Positions 1-7,787 of a stretch of 64,000 bases of DNA are shown here, one piece after another. This DNA comes from QHWK01 sp035259385 (GTDB lineage: Bacteria > Acidobacteriota > Vicinamibacteria > Vicinamibacterales > CAVVIG01). The notes beneath the pieces were generated by a model. That model worked only from the letters and a program-made list of their open reading frames with translations, was not told the origin of the DNA and made no database searches. The position numbers were made by a program, and so were the translations under genes. The stretch's first letter is position 1. The number at the start of each line of letters is the position of its first letter. The DNA lies in NCBI GenBank assembly GCA_035259385.1, contig DATFWL010000390.1, forward strand, positions 75,109 to 139,108, read 5' to 3'.

Positions 1-123
1 AAGAAGACGCTGTTCGTCCTGGCGCGTGGCGCGCAGGATGCCGAGGGCAACGAGGTGGCCAACGCGGCGCAGGTCTGGTCGATTCAAGCGCTCGCGCAGG
101 GCTACAGCGGCCGCGCCAAGTAA
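1..123 (+). CDS. 3' end of a truncated CDS, unknown product
   Basis: An open frame enters from the left edge and ends at TAA 121-123, giving 40 residues ending QGYSGRAK. No catalytic motif is visible in this tail. The style (KKTLFVLARG near the window edge) would fit the last beta strand of a propeller enzyme such as an SMP-30/gluconolactonase-like protein, but that is a guess. It lies 30 bases upstream of the next gene on the same strand and may share its transcript. Confidence 0.5.
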   Translation, partial: KKTLFVLARGAQDAEGNEVANAAQVWSIQALAQGYSGRAK

Positions 124-153
124 AATGAGCGTCGAACGAAGCCTGGAGAAGCC

Positions 154-1002
154 ATGCCTTCACGCGTGACGTCGTCTGCCGCGCTCACGTTTGTCGCCGC
201 AGGCCTGACGCTCTGCGGGTCGTCGACTCCGACCGCGCAGTGGTTCAACTACCCGACCGCAGGCGTTCCGCGCACTCCCGATGGGAAGACCAACCTGACC
301 GCGCCGGCGCCCCGGACTCCCGACGGCAAACCGGATTTCTCCGGGATGTGGCTCACCGCGGACGGAAGGCCCTGCGACGCGCGGAACGAGCAGTTCCAGG
401 TCTGCGGTTCGGAGCTGCCGATCTCGCGCTACGGCATCAACATGAGTGCGGGCGTACCCGGCGGCCTCCCGTACCAGCCATGGGCGGCGCAACAGGTGAA
501 GACACAGATCGAGCAGCACTCGAGGGACGATCCGCACGCCCGCTGCATGCCCGACACGTTCGTGCGCTTGTACGGCTTGCCGCACATGCAGAAATTCATC
601 CAGACGCCCGGCCTGCTGGTGATGCTCTACGAGCTGAACGCGAACTACCGCCAGGTGTTCATCGACGGACGGCCAGCGCCCGACGATCCCCAGCCGTCGT
701 GGCAGGGGTATTCGACCGGGCGGTGGGAGGGCGATACTCTCCTCGTGGACTCCGCTGGTTTCCGCGACGGTCTATGGCTCGACATGGCGGGCACTCCGAT
801 GACCGACGCCGCCAGAGTGCGCGAGCGCATCCGCCGGCCGGACTTCGGACATCTCGACGTCGAGGTCACCGTCGACGATCCGAAGGCTTACACGAAGCCC
901 TGGACGGTGACGTTCAAGCAGAACATCGTGCTCAACACCGAGCTGGTGGACGAAATGTGCGTCGAAAACGAGAAGTCCACCAAGCACATGGTCGGCAAAT
1001 AG
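154..1002 (+). CDS. Exported protein of the PRTPDGKPD family, function unknown
   Basis: A 282-residue protein with an N-terminal hydrophobic leader (about residues 8-28, ending in a PTAQ-like cleavage site). The motif PRTPDGK occurs twice in tandem (about residues 39-45 and 53-59), the second followed by PDFSGMW. This proline-rich entry motif is typical of a large family of exported proteins of unknown function found mostly in Acidobacteria and their relatives. The rest is a single domain with conserved GRWEGDTLLVDS and acidic/aromatic patches. Four cysteines lie in the mature part. No catalytic site can be named. The gene is followed convergently by the deacetylase gene, with only 7 bases between the stops. 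Confidence 0.75.
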   Translation: MPSRVTSSAALTFVAAGLTLCGSSTPTAQWFNYPTAGVPRTPDGKTNLTAPAPRTPDGKPDFSGMWLTADGRPCDARNEQFQVCGSELPISRYGINMSAGVPGGLPYQPWAAQQVKTQIEQHSRDDPHARCMPDTFVRLYGLPHMQKFIQTPGLLVMLYELNANYRQVFIDGRPAPDDPQPSWQGYSTGRWEGDTLLVDSAGFRDGLWLDMAGTPMTDAARVRERIRRPDFGHLDVEVTVDDPKAYTKPWTVTFKQNIVLNTELVDEMCVENEKSTKHMVGK

Positions 1003-1009
1003 CGACCCG

Positions 1010-2029
1010 CTACGAAGCCAGACGCGTGAGATGCGACGTGACCGCGCGCGGCAGCCCTTCGATCGAGTAGCCCCCCTCGAGCACAGAGACGATCCGGCCG
1101 CCGGCGTGCTGTCGGGCGATGCCGATCACGATGTCGGTGAGGTCGGCGAAGTCCTGATCGGTGAGCGTGAGTCGGCCGAGCGGATCGCCGGCGCGCGAGT
1201 CGAAGCCGGCCGAGATCATCACGAGCTGCGGCTTGAACGCGTCCGCCAGGCGCACGAGCCGCTCTCGGAACACGCCGACGATCTCCCGGCGGCCCGATCC
1301 GGCCGGGAACGGGTTGTTGACGATGAGGCCGCGGGCCTGGCCATCGCCGCTCTCGTCCGGACTGCCGGTGCCCGGATACCAGGGGTGCTGATGGATGTCG
1401 AAGAACAGCACCGAGCCGTCGCTGTAGAACACGTTCTGCGTGCCGTTGCCGTGGTGCACGTCCCAGTCGGCGATGAGGATGCGATCGACGGCGTGGCGCC
1501 GTCGCGCGCGCCGCGCGCCGATCGCGATGTTGTTGAACAGGCAGAAGCCCATGCCGCGGCTTTGCGAGGCATGGTGGCCCGGCGGCCGGACCGCGCAGAA
1601 CGCCGTTCGAGCGGCGCCGGTCATGACCGCGTCAACTGCCGACACGACCGTGCCCGCCGCGGCGAGCGCCGCCGCCAGTGATCCCGGCGAGAGGTCCGTG
1701 TCCCCCGTGCTGAGCGTCCGCCGGCCTGCCGCGATTTCAGCGCGAACGGTCTTCACGTAATCGGCCGTGTGAACCAGCAGCAGGTCGTCGTCGGTGGCCG
1801 GCTTCGGCGTGGCGACCGAGAGAGCTCCGTCGCGCTCGAGACGGCGAATGGCGCCCATCACTGTCTCGAGGCGCTTCGGGCTCTCCGGATGATCGGCGGG
1901 CGGTTCGTGACCGAGCATCACGGGATCGGAGTAGACGTGCGGTTTCACACGTTGAGCCCGCGCGGCCGCGCCGCCGGTCATCGTCAGCAGCGCGCAGGAC
2001 GCCTGCTGCAGGAACCGCCGTCGATTCAT
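1010..2029 (-). CDS. Tat-exported histone-deacetylase-superfamily amidohydrolase
   Basis: A 339-residue protein of the HDAC/acetylpolyamine amidohydrolase superfamily, zinc enzymes that remove acetyl groups from acetylated lysine or polyamines. The seen motifs are RPPGHHA (tandem His 152-153, the proton relay), GFCLFNN, DWDVHHGNGT (Asp190 and His192 are the zinc ligands) and SAGFDSRAGDPLG (Asp277, third ligand). The N-terminus is NRRRFLQQ followed by a hydrophobic stretch and an ARAQ site, a Tat signal peptide, so the enzyme is predicted to act outside the cytoplasm, which is unusual for this family. It is the second gene of a pair with the cupin gene (9 bases between them). Substrate is unknown; a small acetylated amine is more likely than a protein. 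Confidence 0.88.
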   Translation of the reverse strand: MNRRRFLQQASCALLTMTGGAAARAQRVKPHVYSDPVMLGHEPPADHPESPKRLETVMGAIRRLERDGALSVATPKPATDDDLLLVHTADYVKTVRAEIAAGRRTLSTGDTDLSPGSLAAALAAAGTVVSAVDAVMTGAARTAFCAVRPPGHHASQSRGMGFCLFNNIAIGARRARRRHAVDRILIADWDVHHGNGTQNVFYSDGSVLFFDIHQHPWYPGTGSPDESGDGQARGLIVNNPFPAGSGRREIVGVFRERLVRLADAFKPQLVMISAGFDSRAGDPLGRLTLTDQDFADLTDIVIGIARQHAGGRIVSVLEGGYSIEGLPRAVTSHLTRLAS

Positions 2030-2038
2030 CGACGAGAT

Positions 2039-2701
2039 CTATTTCCTGAGGACCGGGCTCACCCAGCCGGCGGTCAGGATTCCCGGCGACGGCCGGAAGC
2101 TCAGATAGTCGACGTGATCGCCGATGTCGAGCCATCCGTGCACGACGCCTGCGGGGATGATGATGATGTCGCCCGGCTTCACGACCTTCTTCACGACGTC
2201 GTAAGCCATTCCGCCGCATGTCGGCCCGTTCAGGTCCGGCGAGAGGTTGTGCCGACCGTTCACGATGTAGCCGTCGGTGAACATGGTTCCGCCGCCCGAG
2301 ACGATGTAATAGCCCTCGGTCTGTGAATCGTGCGTGATGCCGCCTGCGGTGCCGCCCGGCGGCGCAGTTGGCATCTGCCGGCCGCACGCCTCAGGCGTCG
2401 CCGCCGGAGCCGTGCTTCTGCCGCCCGCCGCGGCCGCGTTGCCGGCGGCGCCCGGCGTGGGAGTCATGACGCCGTTGACGGTTTTTCCGCGATGCACGAT
2501 CCCCAACGCGAAGTTCTCGTGGCCGATGTCGACGACCTTGATCGCCCGGTCGGTGCCGGGTCCTTTCGCGTTCACCGTGTCGATTTCTTCCTTGGTGATG
2601 TAGGTGGCCGCGGTCGGCTTCGATTTTCCCGATTGCGTCGACGCGACCGCCGGGCTCAGCACGACGGCGACCACGAGCGCCCGCACGACCGTCTTCGTCA
2701 T
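2039..2701 (-). CDS. Exported cupin-domain protein
   Basis: A 220-residue protein with a Sec-type leader (hydrophobic residues about 5-22, STQ cleavage site) and a C-terminal cupin fold: TEGYYIVSGGGTMF, then VKPGDIIIIPAGVVHGW, the standard second cupin motif with its metal-binding histidine. The first motif keeps a glutamate but the usual HxH is poorly preserved. A low-complexity Ala/Gly/Pro linker (about residues 78-110) separates the leader region from the cupin. The start is set by a strong ribosome binding site (GGGGGAGG, about 7 bases upstream on the minus strand). It precedes the exported deacetylase gene in the same direction and the two are probably cotranscribed. Function not known. 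Confidence 0.8.
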   Translation of the reverse strand: MTKTVVRALVVAVVLSPAVASTQSGKSKPTAATYITKEEIDTVNAKGPGTDRAIKVVDIGHENFALGIVHRGKTVNGVMTPTPGAAGNAAAAGGRSTAPAATPEACGRQMPTAPPGGTAGGITHDSQTEGYYIVSGGGTMFTDGYIVNGRHNLSPDLNGPTCGGMAYDVVKKVVKPGDIIIIPAGVVHGWLDIGDHVDYLSFRPSPGILTAGWVSPVLRK

Positions 2702-2871
2702 GAGTTCCTCCCCCGGTAGGCGATCAACGCTTTCAGGTTTTTCGAGGTGGTTTCAAACGGAGAGGACGCCGTTGTCTGGGCGTCTGCGGACGGCACTCCT
2801 CCAAGGGCCAGGCCGGCGAGTGCGGCGCCACGCCTCAGGAATCTTCTTCGACTGCGTCGGTCCGAAGGCAT
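2698..2871 (-). pseudogene. Truncated Tat-leader gene remnant
   Basis: A 57-codon frame: MPSDRRSRRRFLRRGAAL, a hydrophobic stretch, then an SADAQ cleavage site and only about 25 mature residues (ending AYRGRNS) before TGA. This is a textbook Tat signal peptide without a protein behind it. Its own ribosome binding site (GGGGAG, 5 bases upstream of the ATG at 2871) is intact. The last codons run through the ribosome binding site of the cupin gene, and its TGA overlaps the cupin ATG by 4 bases. The mature stub weakly recalls the start of Tat-exported sulfite-dehydrogenase-type molybdoenzymes; that is only an impression. Most likely a gene whose body was deleted, leaving the leader in front of the cupin. 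Confidence 0.5.
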
Positions 2872-3108
2872 TGGCTCTCCCCTCAGGCGTCTGAGAGGAG
2901 CCAATCCTCGCGCCGGTCCTTCTCTGTGTCAATCGATGTGAGAAGACGCCGGAACCGACGCCTCATGCGAAGCCCGACCGCGTGTGTTTGCTCCTGACAC
3001 AAAAGTCAGGAAGGCTTTGTCGAAGGCGAACGAAAATAAACGAGGCAGCTCGAAGACGGCCACCGCGGCCGGGAAGTAAGCCGTTCGACTACGCGAGGAG
3101 ACGACTTG

Positions 3109-3435
3109 ATGCACGAGCGCCGACTTCGTCGTGCGACCTGTTGCCTGTGCGTGTGGACAGTTGTCGCGGTTGCCGGTCTGTGCCATCGCGCGCCGGTGTT
3201 CGCGCAGGCGGAGACAGGGCCGCTGACGCTGATGCCGTCCAGCTCGCCCTCAAGAACTATCCCGCGCTGAAGGAGCGCCGTGCGCGCGCGCAGGCTGCGG
3301 CCGAAGGCGTCGACGTCGCGCGCACCGCGTATCTGCCGCGGCTCGATATGGTGTGGCAGGAGAATCGCGCGACCGCCACCAACGTGTTCGTGCTGCTCCT
3401 GCCGCAGGCGATCGTGCCGCCGATCTCGGGTTCCG
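3109..3435 (+). pseudogene. N-terminal fragment of a TolC-type outer-membrane efflux protein
   Basis: ATG 3109 follows GAGGAG by 8 bases and opens a signal peptide (MHERRLRRATCC..., ending VFAQAE) in one frame. At about 3230 the reading frame must shift by one base to continue into the typical TolC start: LALKNYPALKERRARAQAAAEGVDVART, YLPRLDMVWQENRATATNVF, LLPQAIVPPISG. The homology stops at about 3435, where a full gene would need some 400 more residues. The remaining frame runs on, in frame, into an unrelated TPR fragment. So this gene carries a frameshift and a deletion and cannot make a working outer-membrane channel. Confidence 0.72.
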
Positions 3436-3504
3436 GATGTGACGACCTCTCCGGTGAACGTCAAGGCGCATCCTGCGGCACAGGCCAGGGGCGAGTGACG
3501 CCAC

Positions 3505-4846
3505 GATTCGAAGCCATCCCGCATCTCAAACGGGCTATCGAGCTCGATCCCGACTTCGCGATGGCGCTGGCGCTGCTATCGGGCCTCTACGCCAATCTCG
3601 GCAAGCCGGCGCTCGCTCCGGCGCTGTCCCGGCGGGCATTCGAGCTTCGCGACAGGGTGAGTGAACGCGAGCGGTTTTTCATCTCGTGGCGATACTACCG
3701 GGACTCCATGCAGGCCTGGGACAAAGGACTCGAGCTCGCGCGATCGTGGGCGGCGACGTACCCGAGGGACATGGATGCCTTCAACAGCGAGGGAGTGGCT
3801 GCCAACGAGCTGGGTCAGCACGAGCAGGCGCTCGACGCTTTTCGAGAGGCGATACGTCTCGATCCGCAGGCCGCTCTGCCGCGGCTGAACATGGCGAACG
3901 CATTGTTCTCACTCAATCGTTTCGGCGAGACGAAACAGGTTCTTCGGCAGGCAGAGGGCATGCACGACCAGCTGATCGACGTCCGCCGCCTTCAGTACCT
4001 GCTGGCGTTCGTCGAGGGCGATCATGCGGCGATGAGCGGGTACCTGGCTGACGCCCTCAAGATGCCGGAAGCAATCGCGACGGCAGACTGGGAGGCGCGG
4101 GCGTCCGCGTTTGCCGGTCGCCTTCACGCGGCCCACGATCAGTTCAGCCGCGCCATTGAGACCGTTCTCCAAGCCGGATTCACGGCGATCGCCGGCGACT
4201 GGACGATCGAGGACGCGGAATCGCATGCGGTCGCCGGTCAGTGCCGGGAGGCACGCACGCACGTGGCCGCCGCGCTGGCCTTGAGCCGCGACAGCTTCAC
4301 GCTGGCGCGCGGCAGCAGTATCTTCGCGCTGTGCCGGGCGTCCGACGAGGCCAACCACCTCATGGAGGAGTTGGCGCAGCGATTTCCGGATGCAACCCTG
4401 GTGATTCGCGTCGCGCTGCCGGTCACGCGCGCGACGCTGGCGCTGCAACGGGGGGAGGCGCAGGGCGCGATTATGCTGCTCGAGCCGGTCCGTCCGTACG
4501 ACCTTCGCCGTTCGCAGTGTTCTGGCCCGCGTACATCCGAGGCCAGGCGTACCTGCAGATGAAGAATGGCGCGGACGCAGCGGCGCAATTCCAGAGCATC
4601 CTCGATCATCGTGGTGGTGAGAACGCCGATGCGCCGCTCTATCCCCTCGCCGCTCTCGGGCTGGCTCGTTCAGAGCGGCTGGCCGGACGCGATGACCGAG
4701 CCCGGCAGGCGTACGAAGAGTTCCTGGCCTTCTGGAATGATGCGGATCCAAGTCTCCAGCCGCTGATCGACGCACGACGCGAGGTCGCCGTTCTCCAAAC
4801 ACCACGTCAGGCGCCATCGGCCGTTGTGCCACGCGACGAGCGGTGA
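3505..4846 (+). pseudogene. TPR tail of a Ser/Thr kinase-type protein, frameshifted
   Basis: From about 3505 the frame encodes tetratricopeptide repeats: AIPHLKRAIELDPDFAMALA, then SERERFFISWRYYRD and ALDAFREAIRLDPQAALPRLNMANALF. This is the usual C-terminal sensor tail of acidobacterial Ser/Thr kinases; the kinase domain is absent. At about 4508 one base is missing: the first frame breaks after RPYDLR, and the other frame picks up exactly with PFAVFWPAYIRGQAYLQMKN and runs to TGA at 4844-4846 (VLQTPRQAPS...). The fragment is joined in frame to the TolC fragment upstream. A single transcript could be read from the TolC start but no full product is possible. Sequencing error could explain one frameshift, not the missing halves of both genes. 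Confidence 0.72.
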
Positions 4847-4987
4847 TCGCGCTGCCGCCGGAGGCGCGCGACCTCGTCGGATGTTGAAAGGATCGAACCG
4901 TCGACGACATTGCCGCGCTGCGCCCCAGGCGGACACGTTGCGACTCCGACATCGTCTGGCCGTATCGTCATTGCAGGCGACGGAGAT

Positions 4988-5521
4988 TCAAAGTTGGGAC
5001 TGTGATGCGGTGTCGGCCGGCGCAGCGTTCGCTGGCCACCCGGCGCGAGCCAGCCCGGTGAACGCCGTGCCGAAGAGCACGCCAGACACGACGAATGCGA
5101 GGCTTGCACCGGGGACGAGCGTTCCGATGGCGCCGAGCACGATCGAGAACGCGAGAAAGACGGGCGCCCAGATCCCGATCGCGTGAGTTTGCCCGAGACT
5201 CGCGCTCAGCGTCAGCGTGCCGACAGCGGTCGCGAACGCCGCCCCTGCGTACACGACGCCGGGCCACAGCGCTCGATCCAATCTCACGCCGAGCAACCCG
5301 ATGAGTGCGATCGTCGTCGCAAGTCTGCCGGTCCGTTTCAGCTTCGGATCCAAGTAGAAGCTCGTCAGGCACGCACCGAGGCAGATGTCGACGGCGAAAT
5401 ACAGCGACTCGCGCGCGACTGTGGAGGTGACCGCGGTCGGCGCAAAAGAGGCCGCTGCTCGCATGAGACCTCCGACGATCCCGAGCACTGCACCGATGCG
5501 GCGTGACCTTGCTCGAAACAT
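4988..5521 (-). CDS. Multi-pass membrane protein, function unknown
   Basis: A 177-residue protein made almost wholly of hydrophobic segments: about five membrane helices (around residues 9-28, 40-60, 68-88, 95-115, 120-160), with basic residues in the short loops (RARSRR at the N-terminus, DPKLKRTGR after the second helix). No motif of a known transporter or enzyme is seen. The codon pattern and hydrophobicity make it a real gene and not a shadow. It lies 77 bases downstream of the CPBP protease gene on the same strand and may be cotranscribed with it. Confidence 0.6.
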   Translation of the reverse strand: MFRARSRRIGAVLGIVGGLMRAAASFAPTAVTSTVARESLYFAVDICLGACLTSFYLDPKLKRTGRLATTIALIGLLGVRLDRALWPGVVYAGAAFATAVGTLTLSASLGQTHAIGIWAPVFLAFSIVLGAIGTLVPGASLAFVVSGVLFGTAFTGLARAGWPANAAPADTASQSQL

Positions 5522-5598
5522 CGCGGTCGGGCATCAACTCATCGAGCATTACACGGCGAGCGTGACGCCACGGTGGAGCGCGTTCGGATTGTGGTCGA

Positions 5599-6411
5599 CT
5601 ACGCCAGGCCGAGTATAAGCCCGAGCATCAGGACCGCAAAGAATATGCTCTGCCCGGAATGGGCCGCGATTCCGAACCACGCGCTTCGGAAGTATCGGCT
5701 CGGTAGAGCGAACAAGAGGACTCCGTGGGTTATTGAACTGAATATGCCCCATGGTTGGTGGAGATGATAAAGACCGAACAGGAGTCCGTTAGCGACCCAA
5801 TCGCCTCTTGCGAAGACGCCGCCCATGCGGGGCAATAACAGGCCTCGAAAGAGCAGTTCCTCTCCCAGGATCGTATTGAACAGCGCATTCACCAGAAACA
5901 GCCCTCCGGTGCCCCACGCGCCGACCAGCTGAGACCTGGCTTCCGGTGTCGCGAGGGCAGCGCCGAGCGACCAGCCTGGAGGCTCTGCCAGAAACGGAAG
6001 GACGGACACCCACGCATGATCGACGAACCCTTTTATTCGCAGATCGAATATGGCGGTAAGAGTGATGCAGGGAATCAACCACCACCAGAGACGGCCGCTC
6101 GTCACGCCTGTTTGAGGAGAACGGGGCGTGCCGAGCCAGAGACGCGCCTTGAGTATCGGCCATTGCAACGTGCGTGTCTCTCGATACAGCAGCAACATGA
6201 CCAAGACGAACTGCCAGACCAGTCCGACGGTCAACACGGCAAGTCGTACGAGCACTGGATCTGAACGAAGCGTGAGTGCAGGACCGACAATCCATCCAAG
6301 AATCGCCATCGGGATCGCCGCTGCTGCCCATACCAGCAGGATCGTACTCAGGCTGTATTGAGGAATCTCGGTCGGCACATTTGAATATGCGTGCGAGAAA
6401 GTAGTCGGCAA
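5599..6411 (-). CDS. CPBP-family intramembrane metalloprotease
   Basis: A 270-residue integral membrane protein with the three motifs of the CPBP/CAAX-processing protease family in order: EELLFRG (the EExxxR motif, about residue 180), LYHLHQPW (motif 2 histidine, about residue 212) and IAAHSGQS (motif 3, about residue 250). These glutamates and histidines form the zinc site inside the membrane. About seven hydrophobic helices are visible. In other bacteria such proteins process prenylated peptides, mature bacteriocins or give self-immunity; nothing here fixes the substrate. The codon and GC level in this gene (more A and T) are lower than in neighbours such as the operon at 7.8-15.5 kb, which hints at a different origin. 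Confidence 0.85.
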   Translation of the reverse strand: MPTTFSHAYSNVPTEIPQYSLSTILLVWAAAAIPMAILGWIVGPALTLRSDPVLVRLAVLTVGLVWQFVLVMLLLYRETRTLQWPILKARLWLGTPRSPQTGVTSGRLWWWLIPCITLTAIFDLRIKGFVDHAWVSVLPFLAEPPGWSLGAALATPEARSQLVGAWGTGGLFLVNALFNTILGEELLFRGLLLPRMGGVFARGDWVANGLLFGLYHLHQPWGIFSSITHGVLLFALPSRYFRSAWFGIAAHSGQSIFFAVLMLGLILGLA

Positions 6412-6422
6412 CGCCGGCAGGG

Positions 6423-7616
6423 TCAGTACAGAATCGCGAAGCGGCCGTCAGCGCGCGGGACAGGTGCTCCGAAACTCCAGACGGGGACGCCGTCCGCGGT
6501 GCCTTTCACAGGCGTGGCGTCGCCGGACGCGCCGAACAGCTGCCACGACAGCGAGCCTCCTCGTGCCCACGCGGTGCCCTCGGTCCATACGAGCAGGATG
6601 TCGCCAGCCGCATCGACCGCGAGACGTGGATGTTTGCGCGTCCCTGCGCCGCCCGGTGCAGCGATCGGCGTCGGGATGCGAGCGCCGTTCGCGTCGATTT
6701 TTCCGAAAAAGACCTGGCCCGCAGTCTCCCACGCCGCGAAGACGCTGGACGGCGTCGAGGCGATCGACATGCTCGTCATGGGGCATGCGCCGATTTCCCA
6801 TGGCTGGACTCGCGAGCCGTGGAACGACCGTCCCTCGTCGTTCGACTGGAGCAGATACATGTCCCGATGCGTGACCGCTGTCGCCGACCGGTAGAGAAGA
6901 TAAAGGGCGTTCAGCGGGCCGGCGAACATCCGGACCCCGCAGCACCCGCACGCCCCGGTCGGTTCGCGCCAGGCCGGCTCCTCCTCACCGAAGGTCGCGC
7001 CATCGTCGGTCGAGCGCGCGATCCAGACCAGCCGATGATCTTCGCCGTCGCGGCCGCCGGCGGCGAGCGAGTGCCACGCCGCGTAGACGTGGCCGGTGCC
7101 GTCGGCCGCGATCGAGCCGCCACCGTCGACGCCGTAGCTGCGCCGCGTCAGGTTTCGTTGCGCCTCGAACGCGGTCCCATCGGCGTTCGACCGCGAATAG
7201 AGAAAGGGCGCGCTCGGCTGGCCGTTCGCCGGGTTCACGAGGCCGCGTGGGCTTGCCGTGTCCGAGCCGTTCCATGTGACGTGGACACGACCGCCCCGGC
7301 CGATCGCGAGCTGGCCCCCGCGGATCGTCCCCGTCGCGATCGCGCTGCCGGCCTGGCTGTTGACGCGGACTGGATTCGAAAACGTCGATCCGCCATCGGT
7401 CGAGCGAACGTAAAAGAGATCGCCGGCCCTGGGCTCGCCGGAGAAATAAAGAACGTGAACCATGCCGCGTGCGTCGACGACGGCCTCCGGCTGGATGCCG
7501 TCGTGCGGAACCCGGACGAGACTCACGATCTCGCGCGAAGTCGTGACCGAAGAGGCGCTGGCCGAGCAGTAGAGCACCGTGGCTACGGCGGAGACCAGGA
7601 CGGCCGTCTTCATCAT
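6423..7616 (-). CDS. Exported BNR-repeat (sialidase-like) propeller protein
   Basis: A 397-residue protein. The start chosen is the first of two tandem ATG codons (7614-7616), giving MMKTAVLVSAVATVLY and a signal peptide; an earlier in-frame start at 7724 would place 36 unlikely residues before it and run into the promoter region of the divergent operon. Asp-box (BNR) motifs recur: STDGGSTF, STDDGATF, SNDEGRSF, each the turn of a propeller blade. A CGCCG cysteine cluster (about residue 225) is a feature of one exported sialidase-like subfamily. The catalytic residues of true sialidases (Arg triad, FRIP) are not seen, so it is more likely a binding or scaffold propeller than a glycosidase. Confidence 0.75.
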   Translation of the reverse strand: MMKTAVLVSAVATVLYCSASASSVTTSREIVSLVRVPHDGIQPEAVVDARGMVHVLYFSGEPRAGDLFYVRSTDGGSTFSNPVRVNSQAGSAIATGTIRGGQLAIGRGGRVHVTWNGSDTASPRGLVNPANGQPSAPFLYSRSNADGTAFEAQRNLTRRSYGVDGGGSIAADGTGHVYAAWHSLAAGGRDGEDHRLVWIARSTDDGATFGEEEPAWREPTGACGCCGVRMFAGPLNALYLLYRSATAVTHRDMYLLQSNDEGRSFHGSRVQPWEIGACPMTSMSIASTPSSVFAAWETAGQVFFGKIDANGARIPTPIAAPGGAGTRKHPRLAVDAAGDILLVWTEGTAWARGGSLSWQLFGASGDATPVKGTADGVPVWSFGAPVPRADGRFAILY

Positions 7617-7681
7617 CGATTCATCATAGGTCAAAGCGCCGCACGCGCGCGTCAATCGCGCGACACTATTGATCCGGCGCG

Positions 7682-7710
7682 TTGACAACCATACGACGCT
7701 GAGCGACAAT
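7682..7710 (+). promoter_or_regulatory. Sigma-70-type promoter of the quinone-enzyme operon
   Basis: A perfect -35 box TTGACA at 7682-7687 and a -10 box GACAAT at 7705-7710 (4 of 6 matches, with the key A and final T) stand 17 bases apart, the optimal spacing. Transcription would start near 7717 and leave a leader of about 70 bases before the ATG at 7788, which is preceded by the ribosome binding site GAGGTG. The site lies in the 171-base region between the divergent BNR gene and the operon. Confidence 0.6.
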
Positions 7711-7787
7711 TCGCGTCGCTTCACGACGGTCCAGCCGCAGCGAATTGACGGCCTGCCGCGGGCTGACCTCCGAGCGAGGTGCCCACG

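Noticed and set aside
2905..3108. A further gene between the Tat leader remnant and the TolC remnant
   Set aside because: Frames there are short and mixed; only the divergent start region is supported.
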